A stretch of DNA of 64,000 nucleotides from Opeltia flavorubescens. Its lineage: Eukaryota; Ascomycota; Lecanoromycetes; Teloschistales; Teloschistaceae. Location: the NCBI GenBank assembly GCA_000442125.1, contig KE546982.1, positions 581,889 through 645,888 on the forward strand, in the 5' to 3' direction. Below the pieces are notes generated by a model that worked only from the letters and a program-made list of their open reading frames with translations, did not search any database and was not told where the DNA came from. Each line of letters starts with the position of its first letter. Position 1 is the first letter of the stretch. Shown here piece after piece: positions 21,011 to 31,459 of this stretch. The translations under genes and the position numbers were made by a program.

Positions 21011-22394
21011 CTAATCCTTGTACTCACCATCAGGAGGGTCTACTTCATCGCCGCTTTCATTGTCTGACTCTTCTTCTGGGATGCTGGATATTGTGGAGTC
21101 CGATTCGTCTGATTGATCGGAATCGTACTCGTATCGATCGGGCTCTTTATCCTGGGCCTCACGCTTCTTCTGCTCTAGCTTCTCATAGACCGCTTGAGCG
21201 GCTTGGCCGTAAAATGATGCAAGATCGATCGTCACACAATCGGTATCCGTTGTACCATCCCGCGGCTCATCCATTGACATCATCTCTGCCTTGTTTATGG
21301 TGAAGCTCGCCTGTGAAGGTTGAGAAGATATATCCTCCCCTCGGACAACCCAATTCTTCCTGATGACAAAGCGCCCGGGTCTTGTGGGGCTTGGGTCAAA
21401 ATGCTTGACGCATTTGATGACACTCGCTAAGATGCGGTATTGCTCGTCGGGAGCACCTCTGATCTTTTGAAACTCAAACGCGCAAACGATCTTCACTTTC
21501 GCCTTGGTCCATTTGACCCATGCCCGGATCTTGCTCCTGAAATCTGCCAAGCTTTGCGCATCCTTCACTTCGAGGATGAGAAACGGATATTCGGCCCCTG
21601 AAAGACTATACGAGGTATCTGGCCGCCGGTTAAAGCGTGAGTCGTCTTTGTACACTAGGGTTCTCTCTTTGCACCGCATGTCAGCTGATCCATATTCCAG
21701 ACTCAGGAGGCTCTGACCTACCTGCTTCTCCTGTAGGGACAACCTTAAGCGGGGTACCATTGTCCTCGAACTTAGCTGTAATCAGTTTTCCATAAATGAT
21801 GGGGCCGATTTCTTTAGCGACTTCGTGCCCGAGCTTAGCCATAGTAACAACTATGCAGGAGGTTGGAATTGGACGTCCAGGGACCGTAATCGATTTGTGA
21901 AACTCAAGAAACGTACGGCGTGCGTCGGATCGAAGCTTGTATGAGCATAGAGTAAAGTATTCAGCTCGCGTGGCTGGAATTAGGAACCGATCGTCACCGC
22001 TCGGAAAGACCGGGTATGCCAAGGATCTTTCGATGTAGTCAGCGTTGCATCGGTACATGATGGTATACTGAAACCTATACCTAGTCTTTGGGGATAGATT
22101 GTTGCCTACACAAACTCCATAGGTGGCATTGATGATGGAAATCGTCTGTTGCTTTCGTTGCCTTGCTTGGAGATGCCTTCTTCGCTGGCGAGGTGTCTTT
22201 ATGGGACGTGAGGGTAGCTGTTCCGGGTGTTCAACCTGCCTCTCAGCTGCCACGGCGGGCGATAGCGGTGATGTACTACAGGAGTCATCCTTTTGTGCTG
22301 CCGGTGTAGTCGAGACTGGAGAAGTCGATGACGAAGTAGCAAAGGAGATCTGCGACTGATCTGTCTGACTTTCGAATTGCTTGGGTGAATCCAT
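21011..22394 (-). CDS. PD-(D/E)XK nuclease-like protein
   Basis: Exons 22394-21722 and 21666-21011 give 442 residues; the 55-base intron has GTAGGT, a GCTGAC branch site and AAAG acceptor. The N-terminus is Ser/Thr-rich with a basic patch (PRQRRRHLQARQRKQQ). The core of the second exon shows the nuclease pattern: Pro-Asp at residues 240-241, then a hydrophobic strand with Glu-Val-Lys at 257-259 (PFLILEVKDAQS), followed by an amphipathic helix and a strand (VKIVCAFEF). This spacing is typical of PD-(D/E)XK folds such as restriction endonucleases. The tail is very acidic (DSDQSDESDS). Fungal genomes carry many such proteins of unknown role. An earlier ATG-less extension to 22400 is rejected. 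The fold assignment is by motif only. Confidence 0.6.
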
Positions 22395-23185
22395 TGCCAC
22401 GGATGAACGTCGGTAATTATAGGAACCGCAAGCATGATATGAATACCGTCTTCACAAGACCTAATTACAGGTGATGAGCTTATCTGATACCGACAACGGG
22501 CAGGGTTGGCAAGTATCGTTATTTCCCAGCGTACTTTACACACCGACCCGAAATGATTATGACACCACACGACTCGACCCGAGGATGCAGTAGGGCAGCT
22601 GAAGTTAGAAAGATTGATCGTGTAGGTACTGTGAATGTTAGAGACAACCGGGGGTGGTAAGGTGAGTCGGGACATTCTCTAACCATATTAGTCCTAGTGT
22701 CTCGGAATCCCATCTGTGGCTTTATTTACTAGTCACTTCCTATCATCAACCAATGATCTTTCCAACACCATCGGAGCCCTGTCGTCCTTCCAGCCGATTA
22801 AGATATCCTCATTTGTCATTCAAGTATAGAATAGCAACAGACTCGAGCCTTCGGTACACAACTTTTCGAGACCGAAGTTGAAAATCATGGCAGTAAACGA
22901 CACCGGTCTTGGACATGGTGCCCTGTCGACGGTTAGATCTACCTTCAACTAAGTCCTGAATTATTGACACTGTTTAAACAATGCAAGACAGGTATTCAGA
23001 CATTCATTGAATCAGAGACCCTCAACCGACGCGGCGGAACTTGATCACCGCATCGATTAGGCAATTAAAACGCCCGCGTTTCCTCAACCTATCGACTCCA
23101 CGGCTACCTGACTCTACTCGCTATCCATCGATATCCATACGACTCCAGATTTGCGCCAAACCCCCACGTCAGAGTTCATACCATC
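22395..23185. other. Intergenic region between divergent genes
   Basis: A minus-strand frame from 22675 overlaps the start of the nuclease-like gene in another frame and could be a 5' exon or a chance frame. Otherwise nothing is seen. The region holds the promoters of the genes starting at 22394 (minus) and 23186 (plus). Confidence 0.35.
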
Positions 23186-24551
23186 ATGACGTTATTGGCC
23201 GAAGGCTTCGACATTGAAGAGTTCGCCGCAAATCTTCAAGGGCTCTCGCCATCGAACAACGAGGTTAATCTGGACGAACATGCCAGCGAGGTCCCACGGA
23301 ATGAGCTTGCCAACGACAACCTACAGAGTGAACCTGCCGACGAGAACCTGCCAAATAGACCTGCCAATGAGAACCTGCAGAACGGGTCTGTCAACGGGAC
23401 TTCACGGGACTTCACGGGGTGAACCATCCCATGACAACTTACAGAGTAAAGCCGCCAATTCGAACCTTCAGAACGGTCCGGAAAACGATGTTCCTTCACC
23501 CGAACGACTCTTGAAGTCTCCAAGGCCTTCGGAAGCTTCATTTTCGCCGAAGATCTTGCTCCTTGTTTTGCTAGTTGTTGTTGTCATTCTTGTCATCGCA
23601 TGGAAACTCCCCTCAGTGAACAAGGACACACTCCCTTTGAGCTCCGGCAGTGGCCCTGTGAACTCCTCTTCCATGGATGCAGATTGTATGAGTCTCCTGA
23701 ATTACCTTGATTCACTAGGACCGATTCCCTCTGCTCGGGGGCCATCGTAAGACGCTCACCGAGCCGTTCTCAAGGAGTTGAACAAAACGAAGATATTGAT
23801 AGATATCGAAACGGTAAATACGGGCATCAACTCGACGATTAGCACTATTGGCGATCAATTTCTCAGCTTCTTTAGTAATGTAATTTCGATCTTCACCTCT
23901 ATAGCCAACATTGTTACTCCCAAGAATGGTTTCTGTACGCTGGACGAACAGCTTCTTAAAGCGAGCGACCAGGTGAATGCTTGGCTCAACTTCTACAGTA
24001 GCTTGTGGAACGACTATCTCCTTCTTAATACAACTGCATCCCTCCAATACGAGTCTTTCGTCCGCACAAAACTTCTGTACCCTCTGGCCAACCACAAGTT
24101 CGTAGGTTACGTAATAAACTATTTGGTCAAAGACGCTGATGAGGCGATGGTTGCTTTTGAGAACACTTTAGCGAAAAGAGACAAAGTACAAGCCGGCATT
24201 GTAGCGTGCGAAGCAGAGTCAACGCATCTAGTGCGGCTATCTGAAATGATTCAGGAGGTGGGCCAAGCCCTATATCAATTTCGGCAGGCTATGAACGCAG
24301 AATACCCTCATATCACATCCCCGAACCGAGCGCGTCTCTCCGACCCTCGAAAGGAAGACCAAGCGAAGCGGCAAGAGACGCGTGAATGGAAGCAGGAGCA
24401 GCCGCTGGAGTGGCTTCAGCGCCACATTATGGAGAATAATGGACTGAGAGAAAATTGGATCAAGTATGTTGCGCCGGTAGACAACCCAGAAGGATCGTTT
24501 GAATTAGTGTTCGACCAGCAATGGTGTAAGCAAAATTCGAGTAGGGGATGA
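23186..24551 (+). pseudogene. Broken single-pass membrane protein gene (paralogue family A)
   Basis: The start at 23186 opens a frame with an Asn/Glu/Pro-rich repeat of about 10 residues (NELANDNLQSEPADENL). At about 23397-23418 a 10-base tandem duplication (GGGACTTCAC twice) shifts the frame; the same repeat continues in the next frame (EPSHDNLQSKAANSNLQNG), then a membrane helix (ILLLVLLVVVVILVIAW) and a Cys-containing segment. A TAA at 23748-23750 interrupts this frame, which then stays open to 24551, giving the helical outer part with a coiled-coil-like region (AKRDKVQAGIVACEAES) close to that of 3747-4871. A splice across the TAA was tested by eye; the apparent GTAAGA donor leads to the wrong phase. 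So two changes separate it from an intact gene of about 450 residues. Confidence 0.6.
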
Positions 24552-25098
24552 TAGCCAAGGAGAACGGAATGTAATACTGGAAGTATCAATTCGTGAACCG
24601 ACCGGAGATTGGTCATGAGAAGCGGAGGAAAGAAGTAGGAGTACCGGCTGCCTTGGACGCTGAGCCCTCGGTCAAGAATAGAGCTTTTGTGCTGCGACCA
24701 ATCATCATGGTTTCTCCTCTCTCCATCCACGTACACGATTATATCGTCTTCATCTTCTGTCATCCATCATTTTCCTCCAAAGTCCTGACGTAATGACAAT
24801 TAGGCAGCGGTCTACTCGAATCTATTATTTTCATCCAGAACCCGAGTCTATTCTTGACTATAAAAAGTTCCTCCAACGCCTGTTCTCGTTTAACTCTGAT
24901 ATCTCGCTGAGCTTGACTTCGATTGCTGAGCTTGAAGATCATCCTTTCATAAAAAGCACCTCCTAAGACTCGCCCTCTTCCGAAGATTTTATTACCACGG
25001 AGCGACAACTATAGCCATACACTTGGGCAACAAACTCCCTGTAGCAGACATTGATTCCATGGATGATTAAGTTCAAAGCCCAATCTGACATTGAGGTC
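24552..25098. other. Intergenic stretch, nothing recognised
   Basis: Short frames on both strands have no splice partners or convincing composition. It lies between two convergent genes. Confidence 0.4.
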
Positions 25099-25654
25099 CT
25101 AGTGGACCTGTATCCACGACTCTCCCTTCCGCAATTTATTCCTCCATCTATCCTTCGCCTTGCTCTCAAACGTATTGCCAAGCCGTAGTCTCTTCCTCCC
25201 ACCTGTTTCTCCGACAGCATCTGATTCACCGTCTCGTGCTCGAACCTTTTCTCTGCGCTCTTCATTGTAAGGATATTGCGGGCGCAGCGAATAAGGAGGG
25301 GTGGTAGCTAGCTCTTGTATACTTCTGGAGCTGGTGCTTTGGACTGAAGGGAGGTTGTTGGCGTTACATGTCTGGTCGGTCTTGTACTTCTTACCCCGGC
25401 GGCGGGCGGAGGATGTCTCGAGGAAGGAGGGAGGAAGGAAGGAGGAAGGAGGGAGGAAGGAGGGGAGGGAGGGAAGAAGATTGGACGTTGGGTTTTTGGG
25501 CCCAAGAAGGATCTGTACAGCTTCTATAAGGAGAGAGATCAGCGCACAGCCCTGTCAACGTCCGAGGAGCTTTGTTCACGTAGGTGTCCACTCACTGGGA
25601 TCAGGAGGTATACTCACCGGTATATGAAAGAATGGTTATACTGAAGGTGGGCAT
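25099..25654 (-). CDS. Small basic protein with Ser/Pro/Leu/Phe tract coded by a microsatellite
   Basis: Exons 25654-25618 and 25523-25099 give 153 residues. The donor is GTGAGT and the acceptor TTATAG, preceded by a GCTGAT branch-like site; the 94-base intron joins SYT to EAVQILLGPKNP in phase. Residues about 27-47 are low complexity (SLPSFLPPSSFLPSF), produced by a CTTCC-type pyrimidine tract. The rest is hydrophilic, with basic clusters (ARRRGKKYK, GGRKRLRL) and a C-terminal charged helix (KDRWRNKLRKGESWIQVH). The frame of 141 codons is open from the acceptor to the TAG and contains every coding-like piece here, which other frames only share in part. No named family; the basic clusters would suit a nuclear or nucleic-acid-binding role. 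Confidence 0.6.
25418..25479 (+). repeat. GA-rich microsatellite within a coding exon
   Basis: About 60 bases of irregular GGAAG/GGGAG units. On the sense (minus) strand they read as 20 in-frame codons for Ser, Pro, Leu and Phe. The length is a multiple of three and no stop arises. Confidence 0.8.
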
Positions 25655-25901
25655 TGCAGCTGGAGATGTACATTGAGCAGGTTAACGCTAAGTAAGTGAT
25701 GAACTCTCTACTGTTTACACAATGAAAGTGATGTATCACAAAAAGGCTTTGTGCGTCACTGGACAAATAATTTGAAATGTTTTTCGCTTAAAGAAAGAAA
25801 TTCATATACAGGAAACCTACTGTGATATTTTCACAAACGAAATTGACCTCCAACTCTATCTACTGTCTCTGATTCGTACCTTTACTTCCTGAACCCTGGC
25901 A

Positions 25902-26384
25902 ATGGCAGCTATGTCACAGGTAAACCATGATTCTCTCTATACGCGCAAATTTCGATAACATTGCCTGCAGGGTAGTGCGGAAAATAACACTCGAGCGGAG
26001 ATTGGTCTCAGCGAAGTGAATGGCAGCCAGCTTGATAGCGACGCAATATTTCAAGCCTATTCAGAGATGCAGGAAGACGACGAAAATAAGTCAGAAGACC
26101 CTTATGATGATGCTTTACCAAGCCCAGACTCCAAATTCGATGATTACTATAGTGTGTATTCAGACGAAAGCATGATCGTCTCGGATCAGGAAGGGGAGTC
26201 GCTGTCACCAATAGCGTCGGAGAGCAGTGAAAGCACGGAAAGTGAAACGGATTCGGAGGATACAAACGATTCGGAGGACTCCGAATTCGAGCCGGAAATC
26301 CATACTGCGATGCCTGCGGTTCGGTATGTGGGACGAGCGGTTTTGATAGACGTTATGGACCGCTCAAGTCAGGGTCGACAATAA
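25902..26384 (+). CDS. Small acidic Ser/Asp/Glu-rich protein
   Basis: Exons 25902-25919 and 25971-26384 give 143 residues. The first exon has only six codons; the 51-base intron (GTAAAC to CTGCAG) keeps phase and extends the frame to an ATG. The protein is strongly acidic, with runs of Ser, Asp and Glu (SESSESTESETDSEDTNDSE), and is followed by a short hydrophobic end (AVRYVGRAVLIDVMDRSS). Such proteins are often disordered and may act as histone-binding or DNA-mimic partners, but nothing here proves either. The divergent gene at 25654 starts 248 bases away. Confidence 0.6.
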
Positions 26385-26385
26385 A

Positions 26386-27120
26386 TCAAAGGTCAGAATA
26401 GGCTACCAAATTTCTTTCCTCGCACCAACCAATTTGAGCTGACCAGCCATAGTATTCAAGGCCACAGACGAAGCATTTCCTCCGACAATTCGAAGCTTCC
26501 TCTACCACAGAAATCAACCTCTTGCGAACGCCGATATTGCCGTCTGTATTTAGACCATTGTGCTCTCTGTAGCACCGGGCTTGTTGGTAATGAAACCCTT
26601 GAGAGTTTTCGCGATGAGGAGTCGAGGGGTATAAATTGAAGGTAGACAGACAGGTTCCTCGGTTTGGGCGCCAAAGATATGGAGGCTGGTACGACGACAA
26701 AATCCAGAACTGATCCCTATCATTTTCATCAGGAGATTTCGAATATGAATAGTCTTGCTGTCACGGAGTCTATTTGACGCCAAGATGGTAAAAATCTTGA
26801 GGCCTGTTGGAAAGAAGGGGGTGCGGCGACGAAAATGTTACCGCAATGATACATGAATCATCTTCTGTACTGGTCTGTTTGATTATTCTATCAGCTCCTT
26901 GGATTATGCACACTGGCCCAGCGATGACTTCGTCGTCTACTGCTGTAACCTCCTGGAAAATAAGGGTAGATTTGGAGCCCACCGCTCGACTTCCCTTATT
27001 ACGCGAGCCCGAATAAATCGTCAACGATCACCGAATGTCCCCATCGTCGGCTCAAAGATACAGCCGACGATCCTGGGGTACTCTTTGCTTGTAAACATTC
27101 AAATCATAGATCTATTCAAC
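26386..27120 (-). pseudogene. Coding-like minus-strand block, probably decayed
   Basis: Protein-like segments in changing frames are seen: about 27099-27020 starting with ATG (MFTSKEYPRIVGCIFEPTMG), then 27018-26770 (GSKSTLIFQEVTAVDDEVIA), then 26783-26550 (CLPSIYTPRLLIAKTLKGF). No consistent set of splice sites joins them. At least one break is a TGA where CGA would read through. No family is recognised. Missed introns cannot be excluded. Confidence 0.3.
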
Positions 27121-28120
27121 GAGGAAAGAGTCCTTTGAGATTAATCACCAATATTTGCGCGCCAGCCGATGGGGATGCAACTGGGAAGAACACAGGGCCA
27201 GCAGCCACAGTTGACGACCACCGTCGTCCGATGAGGTACTAGGGAGTGGATTGAGAGACAAGAGACCGTCAGGCCTGACGAGACTGCTAACATCGACTCT
27301 CGGTGATCAACGAGGTCTAAACTTGGAGCATGTCCCCGCCGCCGTCCCCGCTGCCAGACTCTTCCTAGGCTGCTTGGCCAAAATCTTCGAGCGACCCCAT
27401 TCATAGCTCTTCTGAAGCCGCCACTCGAGTTGGTATCGATGCTGCTGGAATTCTTGATGATGATATGGGACACTTGGCTGAAAAAGTTTCATAATCGACT
27501 GGGTGTAAAGCTTGCGTCAGGCGTTCATGGTTGGTCGTTCACTCCTGTGAGGCTTTCCGTTGCCGTTTATCTTCAAACATCGATCACCTATAGCAACAGT
27601 CAGCGCTAGCGGAGCTTCCTTACGACAACTTGTTACCACACGTCTTCACCCCCCCTGTTCTTAGCTTAATCCCTGTTCACAATAGATGGGCCACAGGAAG
27701 CAGCATCATTCGTGTTAACCTCCAGCCTACCGCCGAGGCTTTTGACGATCTGGGACACTCCTCATCGTGGGTCTTCGCACCTCCAGAGATCCCTTCTCTC
27801 AATCCGCCCCGACATACAGACTTGATGGTCTATATCGTGGGTCAATATCATAGATCGCTAGGGCGCTGTTGTGGGTCGTGGCAAGCACTGGGATAATTTA
27901 GTACTCAATCGTACAAGGATGGATTCAGCCTACCCAAGGGCTCTCCTTAGATAGTACTTACCCTCGATAATCGACGTGGCAATCCTTCTTTGAACCCATG
28001 GGCATGGGAACTAGTTTGGCTGTAGGTGTAGGAAGGTAAGGATGACGGAACGCGTTCCTTGATCTCCATGCGCTTGCTCTGCAGTATGGAAAGATGCTGA
28101 TCTAAGACTGCACTTACGAT
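27121..28120. other. Gene-poor stretch, nothing recognised
   Basis: Only short frames without convincing composition. It ends at the left arm of the palindromic satellite. Confidence 0.35.
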
Positions 28121-28725
28121 GCATGTCGGGTATCAAGCGATGCATGCATCNNNNNNNNNNNNNNNNNNNNNNNNNNNNNNNNNNNNNNNNNNNNNNNNNN
28201 NNNNNNNNNNNNNNNNNNNNNNNNNNNNNNNNNNNNNNNNNNNNNNNNNNNNNNNNNNNNNNNNNNNNNNNNNNNNNNNNNNNNNNNNNNNNNNNNNNNN
28301 NNNNNNNNNNNNNNNNNNNNNNNNNNNNNNNNNNNNNNNNNNNNNNNNNNNNNNNNNNNNNNNNNNNNNNNNNNNNNNNNNNNNNNNNNNNNNNNNNNNN
28401 NNNNNNNNNNNNNNNNNNNNNNNNNNNNNNNNNNNNNNNNNNNNNNNNNNNNNNNNNNNNNNNNNNNNNNNNNNNNNNNNNNNNNNNNNNNNNNNNNNNN
28501 NNNNNNNNNNNNNNNNNNNNNNNNNNNNNNNNNNNNNNNNNNNNNNNNNNNNNNNNNNNNNNNNNNNNNNNNNNNNNNNNNNNNNNNNNNNNNNNNNNNN
28601 NNNNNNNNNNNNNNNNNNNNNNNNNNNNNNAGTTACACTCCCGGCAGTCGCGATACATGTCGGATATCAAGTGATGCATGCATCGCTTGATACCCGAAGG
28701 GATGCATGCATCACTTGATACCCAC
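28121..28725. repeat. Palindromic satellite with an internal assembly gap
   Basis: On the left (28121-28150) and right (28650-28722) of a run of Ns the unit GGGTATCAAGCGATGCATGC and its reverse complement occur in close, slightly varied copies (GATGCATGCATC cores). Alternate copies face opposite ways, so single strands could fold back. Such arrays collapse in assembly, which explains the gap. The unit is rich in the 6-base palindromes ATGCAT and GCATGC. Confidence 0.7.
28151..28630. other. Assembly gap of 480 Ns
   Basis: The round size suggests an estimated scaffold gap. Long frames running through it are artefacts. Confidence 0.95.
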
Positions 28726-28879
28726 CAGAACACTAGATACAGTACTCACTACCAGCAGCGCTGGCGAAGTAAAAAAGGGAATGCCAAAGCTCGTTGCATA
28801 CGTGCCATTATCCCAGCTTGATAGCAGATTACGAGGTTGTTTTGCGAGCTGGTCCCAGTCTGTTTTGCGACCGTGTTTT

Positions 28880-29071
28880 CTAACTCCTTGAAGAGAAGCT
28901 ACTTGAGAAGCCTGTCGCATTGTTGCTGAGGAAGGCGGGCGCATCGATGGCGACGCAGCTTTCGATATGATGTAGGGTGGTGCAGCGCTTGCATTCAGGA
29001 GAACCCGCAGGGGGGTATGGCGGCGAAAAATGGGTGTGCGGCGGCGAAATGGGGGGTGGCGGAGTAACCAT
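28880..29071 (-). CDS. Possible small Pro-rich protein or first exon, weak support
   Basis: A 63-residue frame starting with ATG at 29071 has a Pro-rich N-terminus (TPPPPISPPHTHFSPPYPP) and then a Cys/His-containing part (SPECKRCTTLHHIESC). In another frame, coding-like sequence continues to about 28720 (QLAKQPRNLLSSWDNGTY), so it may be an exon of a larger or broken gene next to the satellite. No splice junction was found. Confidence 0.3.
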   Translation of the reverse strand: MVTPPPPISPPHTHFSPPYPPAGSPECKRCTTLHHIESCVAIDAPAFLSNNATGFSSSFSSRS

Positions 29072-29079
29072 AGCCAGCA

Positions 29080-31459
29080 CCTTGATCGTTCAAATCCAAG
29101 TGGATTTGAGCATGCTGGACTGCATATATTTTCAAAAGTTATAGCGAGTTCAATTATGCGCCAGGACTAACCTGATTCGCGTCTTGCGTAACACTCATTT
29201 CTTTCAAGTCCGTTTCGTTTCTGTAATTGGCTATGTTTGATCCGTACTACTATAAAAGCGCTGACGATTTGGAGCAGCAATATCCTTCCTCGACTTTGAA
29301 ATAAATGCCCTGCTGCGACCTACCGAGTCATGTATACATCACCTTTTTGATACATATCCCTCTGTATCGCTGTAGGGAATTTCCATATCGAAAAGATGCC
29401 CGATATCGATTTGTTATCGCAGCCAGAAGAAGGCCAATCTACCAGTAATAAGAGTAGGGGATGGCTTTAGGAGAGCCCTTCGACAGGGTTTGGCGCTGCT
29501 CTACAAGATGATAGTATCACCGTTATCGACGTCTAAAAGAATTGACCCTGGCTGTACGTGGGCTAGTCATGCGTTGCTGCAATGACTGGACCTTTGCTTT
29601 TTCGTCGTTATCAAGCGCTGATTCTTACTTGACAGTCAATTCTTCTCTTTGGCTCCCTGATAGTCACAAGAAATTTCTTGATGATCAGATCTCGTTACCT
29701 TGATTGATCTAACACATGAACGTGTCCCCAATGCCGCCTTTGATGACTAGGCTTCCTCTTCTGCGAACGCGGAAAAAAGAATTCCTGACGGCCAGTCAAA
29801 ATCCAATCCTTAACCTCGCTGCCGACGCGTATTGTATAAGCCTTCCCTCTGTTGCCTGCAACAACGACTTGGAGCCCTTCTCGAGCGATTATTCCCTGCG
29901 TTGATATGCTAGTCGCCCTCTATATAGTAGAAAGCTACAAAGCCTGTGATCGCGACGTCAGTACATGAGATCAGATTGCGGAGTGTGGGATTGGCTCACT
30001 GCCCGTCCCCTTCAGCCAAGAGTCGTAGCCACCAGCGTTGCTCCTGAGGAGTATCGTGATTATCAGGTTGGTCTGGAAGCTTATTTAATTTGATCTATAG
30101 AATTTGCTTTAACTTCATGTCAACCCTTCTCCTTTTGGCTATCTCTGGCCCAATCGTTAGTTCCAACCCATTCTTAGATAATTTGAGATGAACCTGTCCT
30201 TCAGCAACTTTATAGGTAGATTTAGTCCAAACACTACCCGGATCAAACTCTCTGTCAGACAGCCAATCACCGTCCATTTCGCCTCCGCTCGGAGCACCTT
30301 CAAGATGGATAGATGGCACAAAGCAAAGAGAACGGCGGTGCTAAGCCCAGTCTAGAAGCCATGAAGATCATCGAGAAGAACGTCCGTGGAGAAAGCCCGT
30401 ATAACGACAAAGGCAGCCCTTGCTACCCTTGGTGCCGGCGAGGTGCTCAATGTATGCCGTTTGTATGTATTCCATGCCCTGTGTCCCGTATGACGTGTCG
30501 CATTGCCATTCCTCGGCGAACTAATTCCTATCTGCTCTCTGACCGTCTATGTCTTCATCCAATCTTCTCCTTCAAGCTCTTCATTTGCAGCTGCGAGCTC
30601 GGGGCCGGTGCGGCGTGTAAGCTGGTAGGGTGAGCTGAATTCGAAAGGCCTGGTTCTGATTGGCTGGATCTAGCCGTTTGGATATTTTCGTGGGTATAGG
30701 CATTTTCGGTAGGTACAGTTGGTGTACGTGGTGAGATGTCTCGTGGCAGTATGGTCGGGGTTTGCGGAGTTACTTGCGTCAGACGGTGGAAAGATAGGTA
30801 GAGGTGCTGGCATGCGTGCCACTCTTGTTCTTGGGGTTCCTCATCGATTGGAAGGCGATTAGGCAGAGAAAGGAATCCGCGTCGTAATTGAGATACAGGA
30901 ATAGGCGGGGATGCGACAGGAGAAGATACTTTTGTTGCTCTCAGTGGCTTTCCCTCGACACTTCGGTTGGACTGGAGGACGCAACGATCGCTTGCTGCTG
31001 GATAAGAGATACTAGAGCAGTTGCAGGTGAATTCATTAGTGCTGCGGTGCGTTCTGTAGGGAATTACTCAAAGATCCGTGCCCATGCTGCGCGGCGACAT
31101 GCGTGTAGAATTGAGTCTTTGAGGGGAGTCTCTCTGGGCAGCGGTCGCTCTGTCGATGCTTTTTGCTTGATTATGTTTCGCCATGGCAGCTCGTTTCGCG
31201 TCTCGCCCGTAAGATGTAATCCGAGGTTGGTATCAATAATACATTGCTGTTCACTGTTCACCGGACTAAAGCCGTAAACCAGCGGTCTTGGCACTGCTTA
31301 GTAATTGCTTACTACGCGCTGTCTGTTGCCTCAGCAGATCGCCGCCATTTGATAAACAGACACTTGGAATTGCAACCCTTTGATCCGTTCCCGTCTGCCT
31401 CTTCATTCACCGTCCCGGATCCAGTGTGCCTTCATCCATCAGCTCAACGCTTGACATCA
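29080..31459. other. Gene-poor stretch with two weak pieces
   Basis: Two pieces deserve mention. 30319-30095 (minus) encodes a compact segment (WTKSTYKVAEGQVHLKLSKN) that could be a terminal exon. 30313-about 30450 (plus) starts with ATG and, after a change of frame, shows ATLGAGEVLN; a possible intron follows with a CTGAC branch site and TTTGCAG acceptor near 30593. Neither could be built into a gene. The rest shows nothing. Confidence 0.3.

Noticed and set aside
23748-23806. Possible 56-base intron (GTAAGA..GATAG) hiding the in-frame TAA
   Set aside because: Donor and acceptor are in different phases, so splicing would leave the downstream frame unreadable.
24963-25265. Minus-strand frame of 100 residues starting with ATG
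   Set aside because: The overlapping spliced frame of the 153-residue gene has better splice sites and composition and accounts for the region.
28011-28733. Long open frames on both strands of 180-240 residues
   Set aside because: They consist mostly of Ns from the assembly gap; only the short ends are real sequence.
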